In this document: one piece after another, positions 4,109 to 5,807 of the stretch
Numbering within the stretch: the stretch's first letter is position 1
Layout of the letters: each line of letters opens with the position of its first letter
Assembly (NCBI GenBank): GCA_016781725.1
Contig: JADDPU010000394.1
Coordinates: forward strand, 1 to 5,807
Length of the DNA stretch: 5,807 nucleotides
Source: Rubrobacter sp.
Lineage (GTDB): Bacteria > Actinomycetota > Rubrobacteria > Rubrobacterales > Rubrobacteraceae
Direction of reading: 5' to 3'
Notes under the pieces: model-generated
What the model was told of the DNA's origin: nothing
Databases searched by the model: none
The model's input: only the letters and a program-made list of their open reading frames with translations
Translations under genes and position numbers: made by a program

Positions 4109-5807
4109 CTACCTCACCCACCTCAGATCGTGCACCTTGAGCCGCGCCATCTTCCTGTGGAGATAGGTCTCCTTGAACTTTTCCCAGGTCCACAGCTTCG
4201 CGTCTTTCCACCAGTCCTTGCCAGGGTTGAAGTTCTCGAAGTCGTCTATGTCGCCGAGCATCCTAAACCCCGGTCCGTCCATCTCGTACGCGTTGTTGGA
4301 CTCGAGGGTCAGTATCCTCTCGGTGTCGGGGTGGACGTCGACGATAAAGAAGTTGTGGCCGCCGGTCCACTGCGTCTTCCAACCCTGCACCAGCGTCCAC
4401 GGCGGCGGCAGGTCGTCGGCGTCTATCTCGATCCCCAGGCCAGAGGCGACCGTTTCGGTCACGGGCGAGAAGTAGTCGTCGGTAGATGTGATCATCATCC
4501 TGTCGTGCTTGGCGAGGCTCCACGTGAAGTCGTCTCCGCGCGCGTCTTTCCAGGCCTTGATCGCCAGCCCCTCTACCATGGTGGAGCAGTTGTTCTGCCT
4601 CGGGGGCGCCTGCTGGATGCCGACACCGGGAAGCTCGTAGGGGTATCGTCCGCCGTGGCGGCTGTACGAGAAGTTCTTGAAGTCGTCGATCCGGTCTATC
4701 AGGTAAGATTCCTTGACGCTGTTCGGCGCCGCCTCGAGCTCCACCTCTACGTCCTTCCTCGGCGGTGAGAGCCTCTCGCTCTCAGCGTCGAAGAAGTTCG
4801 CGATCACGAACCGCAATCGGTAGAGCCGTTTGTCGGAGACATCGACGCTGTACTCACCCTGCGCGTTCGTGGTTGCCGCCCCCTCCCTCTCAACGCTCTC
4901 GTGGAGCAGGGCATAGTGGCTCTCTTTCGACCGCGCGCAGACCCACCCTTCGCCTCCTGGGAGCCCCTCCGACTGCACCCGTACGTAGTCCGCATCACCC
5001 ACGTTGCGCAGGATCTCGAAGACCCTGTAGTCGCCCTCGTTCAGGCTACCCGTCTGCTTTGAGGCGGTGTCCGGTCTCTCGAAGGTCCGGAGCTTCATCG
5101 TAAGCCTGAGCTGCGTTCCGTACACGTCTACCCTGGCGTCGGCCACGGGATTCCGGCTCACCTTGTCGATAGCTTTGCCTTCGAACGTGAGTCGCTCCGC
5201 CGGCGGCGGCAGGGGTGCCGGGCCGTCCGCGGGTGGCGTGGTCGTCGGGGCGGGCTCCTCAGAGGGAGGGGGCGGCTCGTCGTGGTCGAGGCCGGCGTGG
5301 TCGCGGGCGTCGCGCTCCAACCAGGCGTCGTGGTAGCCGTGCAGGATCACGTCCCACACGTACACGCCGAAGATGGGCAGCCCCAGGTGGAAGAAGGGCC
5401 CGAACCAGGCGTACTGGTTGGTGTGCCTCAGCTCGTGCTCGTAGAGGGCTATGTTCTTCGGGATCGCCACCTTGCCGTCGTAGGCGGGCGGGTAGACGTC
5501 GCCGGGCCCGCTGTAGCGGGGGTCCTCGTCCCACTTCCCGTAGACGAAGAAGACGTTGCCGAAGGTGATCCCGAGCAGGCTCTCGAAAGACCCGAGCCAG
5601 CCCCCCTCGAAGACGAGCGCGAACGCGTTGAGGCGCCCCGAAGCTGCCACGTCGAACCCCGGCGTCTCCCAGCTGACGTTCCCGAGGCTGACCAGCCACA
5701 CGAGCCAGCGCAGCACCTCGCCGACGAGGCAGGTGATCTCCAAAAAGAGCCCGAAGAGGGTGTTGGGCAACGTCCAGATGGCCCCGAGCACCGAGAGCAG
5801 CGTCCAG
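4109..5807 (-). CDS. Multidomain HELRH peptidase-like / SH3 / CHAP-like hydrolase, 5' end outside window
   Basis: The frame stays open to the right edge, so the true start is probably upstream. Numbering here begins at an internal GTG (5791), which leaves 560 residues. Residues 1-36 are strongly hydrophobic. Residues 75-170 hold HELRH (119-123), a zinc-peptidase type motif, with E159 in the context ERDARDHAG as a possible third ligand. A proline-rich linker spans 172-198. Residues 201-353 look like a CnaB/carboxypeptidase-regulatory beta fold interrupted by an SH3-like stretch (about 229-290, ending in GWVCAR). The C-terminal 360-505 resembles a CHAP cysteine amidase/endopeptidase: C402, H479, E497 and N499 match the Cys-His-Glu-Asn pattern. 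The TAG stop lies 4 bases before the hub gene. Inferred role: peptidoglycan or protein hydrolase that is either cargo or an accessory part of the injection machine. Domain calls come from motifs alone, and activity is not shown. Confidence 0.8.
   Translation of the reverse strand, partial: WTLLSVLGAIWTLPNTLFGLFLEITCLVGEVLRWLVWLVSLGNVSWETPGFDVAASGRLNAFALVFEGGWLGSFESLLGITFGNVFFVYGKWDEDPRYSGPGDVYPPAYDGKVAIPKNIALYEHELRHTNQYAWFGPFFHLGLPIFGVYVWDVILHGYHDAWLERDARDHAGLDHDEPPPPSEEPAPTTTPPADGPAPLPPPAERLTFEGKAIDKVSRNPVADARVDVYGTQLRLTMKLRTFERPDTASKQTGSLNEGDYRVFEILRNVGDADYVRVQSEGLPGGEGWVCARSKESHYALLHESVEREGAATTNAQGEYSVDVSDKRLYRLRFVIANFFDAESERLSPPRKDVEVELEAAPNSVKESYLIDRIDDFKNFSYSRHGGRYPYELPGVGIQQAPPRQNNCSTMVEGLAIKAWKDARGDDFTWSLAKHDRMMITSTDDYFSPVTETVASGLGIEIDADDLPPPWTLVQGWKTQWTGGHNFFIVDVHPDTERILTLESNNAYEMDGPGFRMLGDIDDFENFNPGKDWWKDAKLWTWEKFKETYLHRKMARLKVHDLRWVR
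4112..4115 (-). promoter_or_regulatory. Shine-Dalgarno site of hub gene
   Basis: GAGG on the minus strand lies seven bases before ATG 4104 and overlaps the final codons and stop of the upstream multidomain gene. Ribosomes finishing that gene would be positioned to start the hub gene. Confidence 0.6.

Noticed and set aside
3106..4140. Plus-strand open frame of 344 codons opposite the hub gene
   Set aside because: Low-complexity antisense shadow of a well-supported gpD-like gene.
3929..4768. Plus-strand open frame of 279 codons across the hub and multidomain gene junction
   Set aside because: Antisense shadow; composition mirrors the genes on the other strand.
4733..5191. Possibility that the multidomain gene is two genes fused by an assembly error
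   Set aside because: The frame runs continuously through a proline-rich linker typical of natural domain junctions, and no remnant start, stop or Shine-Dalgarno site is visible there.

Overview
The window is a short piece of a GC-rich bacterial chromosome. It holds one dense block of genes, all on the minus strand and read from right to left. Successive genes overlap or nearly touch, so they are probably one transcription unit. No promoter, terminator, RNA gene, mobile element or CRISPR array is visible, and no gap is longer than a few bases. The strong GC bias, together with frequent AGG and occasional ATA codons, suggests a high-GC actinomycete-like host (Rubrobacter or a relative is one guess). 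This placement rests on composition only and is weak.

In transcription order the genes are: (1) a large multidomain protein, open at the right edge, with a hydrophobic N-terminus, an HELRH metallopeptidase-like domain, a proline-rich linker, a CnaB-like fold carrying an SH3-like segment, and a C-terminal CHAP-like cysteine hydrolase domain; (2) a tail hub protein of the gpD/gp27 (phage late control D) type; (3) a separate spike protein of the gpV/gp5 type, with an OB-fold followed by a beta-helical tail; (4) a small PAAR-like spike tip protein; (5) a protein with two Ig/PKD-like domains; (6) a gp25-like baseplate wedge protein; (7) a baseplate J (gpJ/gp6-like) protein, cut off by the left edge.

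Genes 2, 3, 4, 6 and 7 form the central spike and baseplate of a contractile injection machine, so the locus is either an extracellular contractile injection system (eCIS, Afp/PVC-like) or a myovirus-like prophage tail. No sheath, tube, ATPase, capsid or terminase gene lies in the window, so the two cannot be told apart here; the PAAR-like tip makes eCIS somewhat more likely. The least conventional genes are the multidomain putative hydrolase just ahead of the hub gene, which could be cargo or a cell-wall-penetrating component, and the two-domain Ig/PKD-like protein between the tip and gp25 genes.
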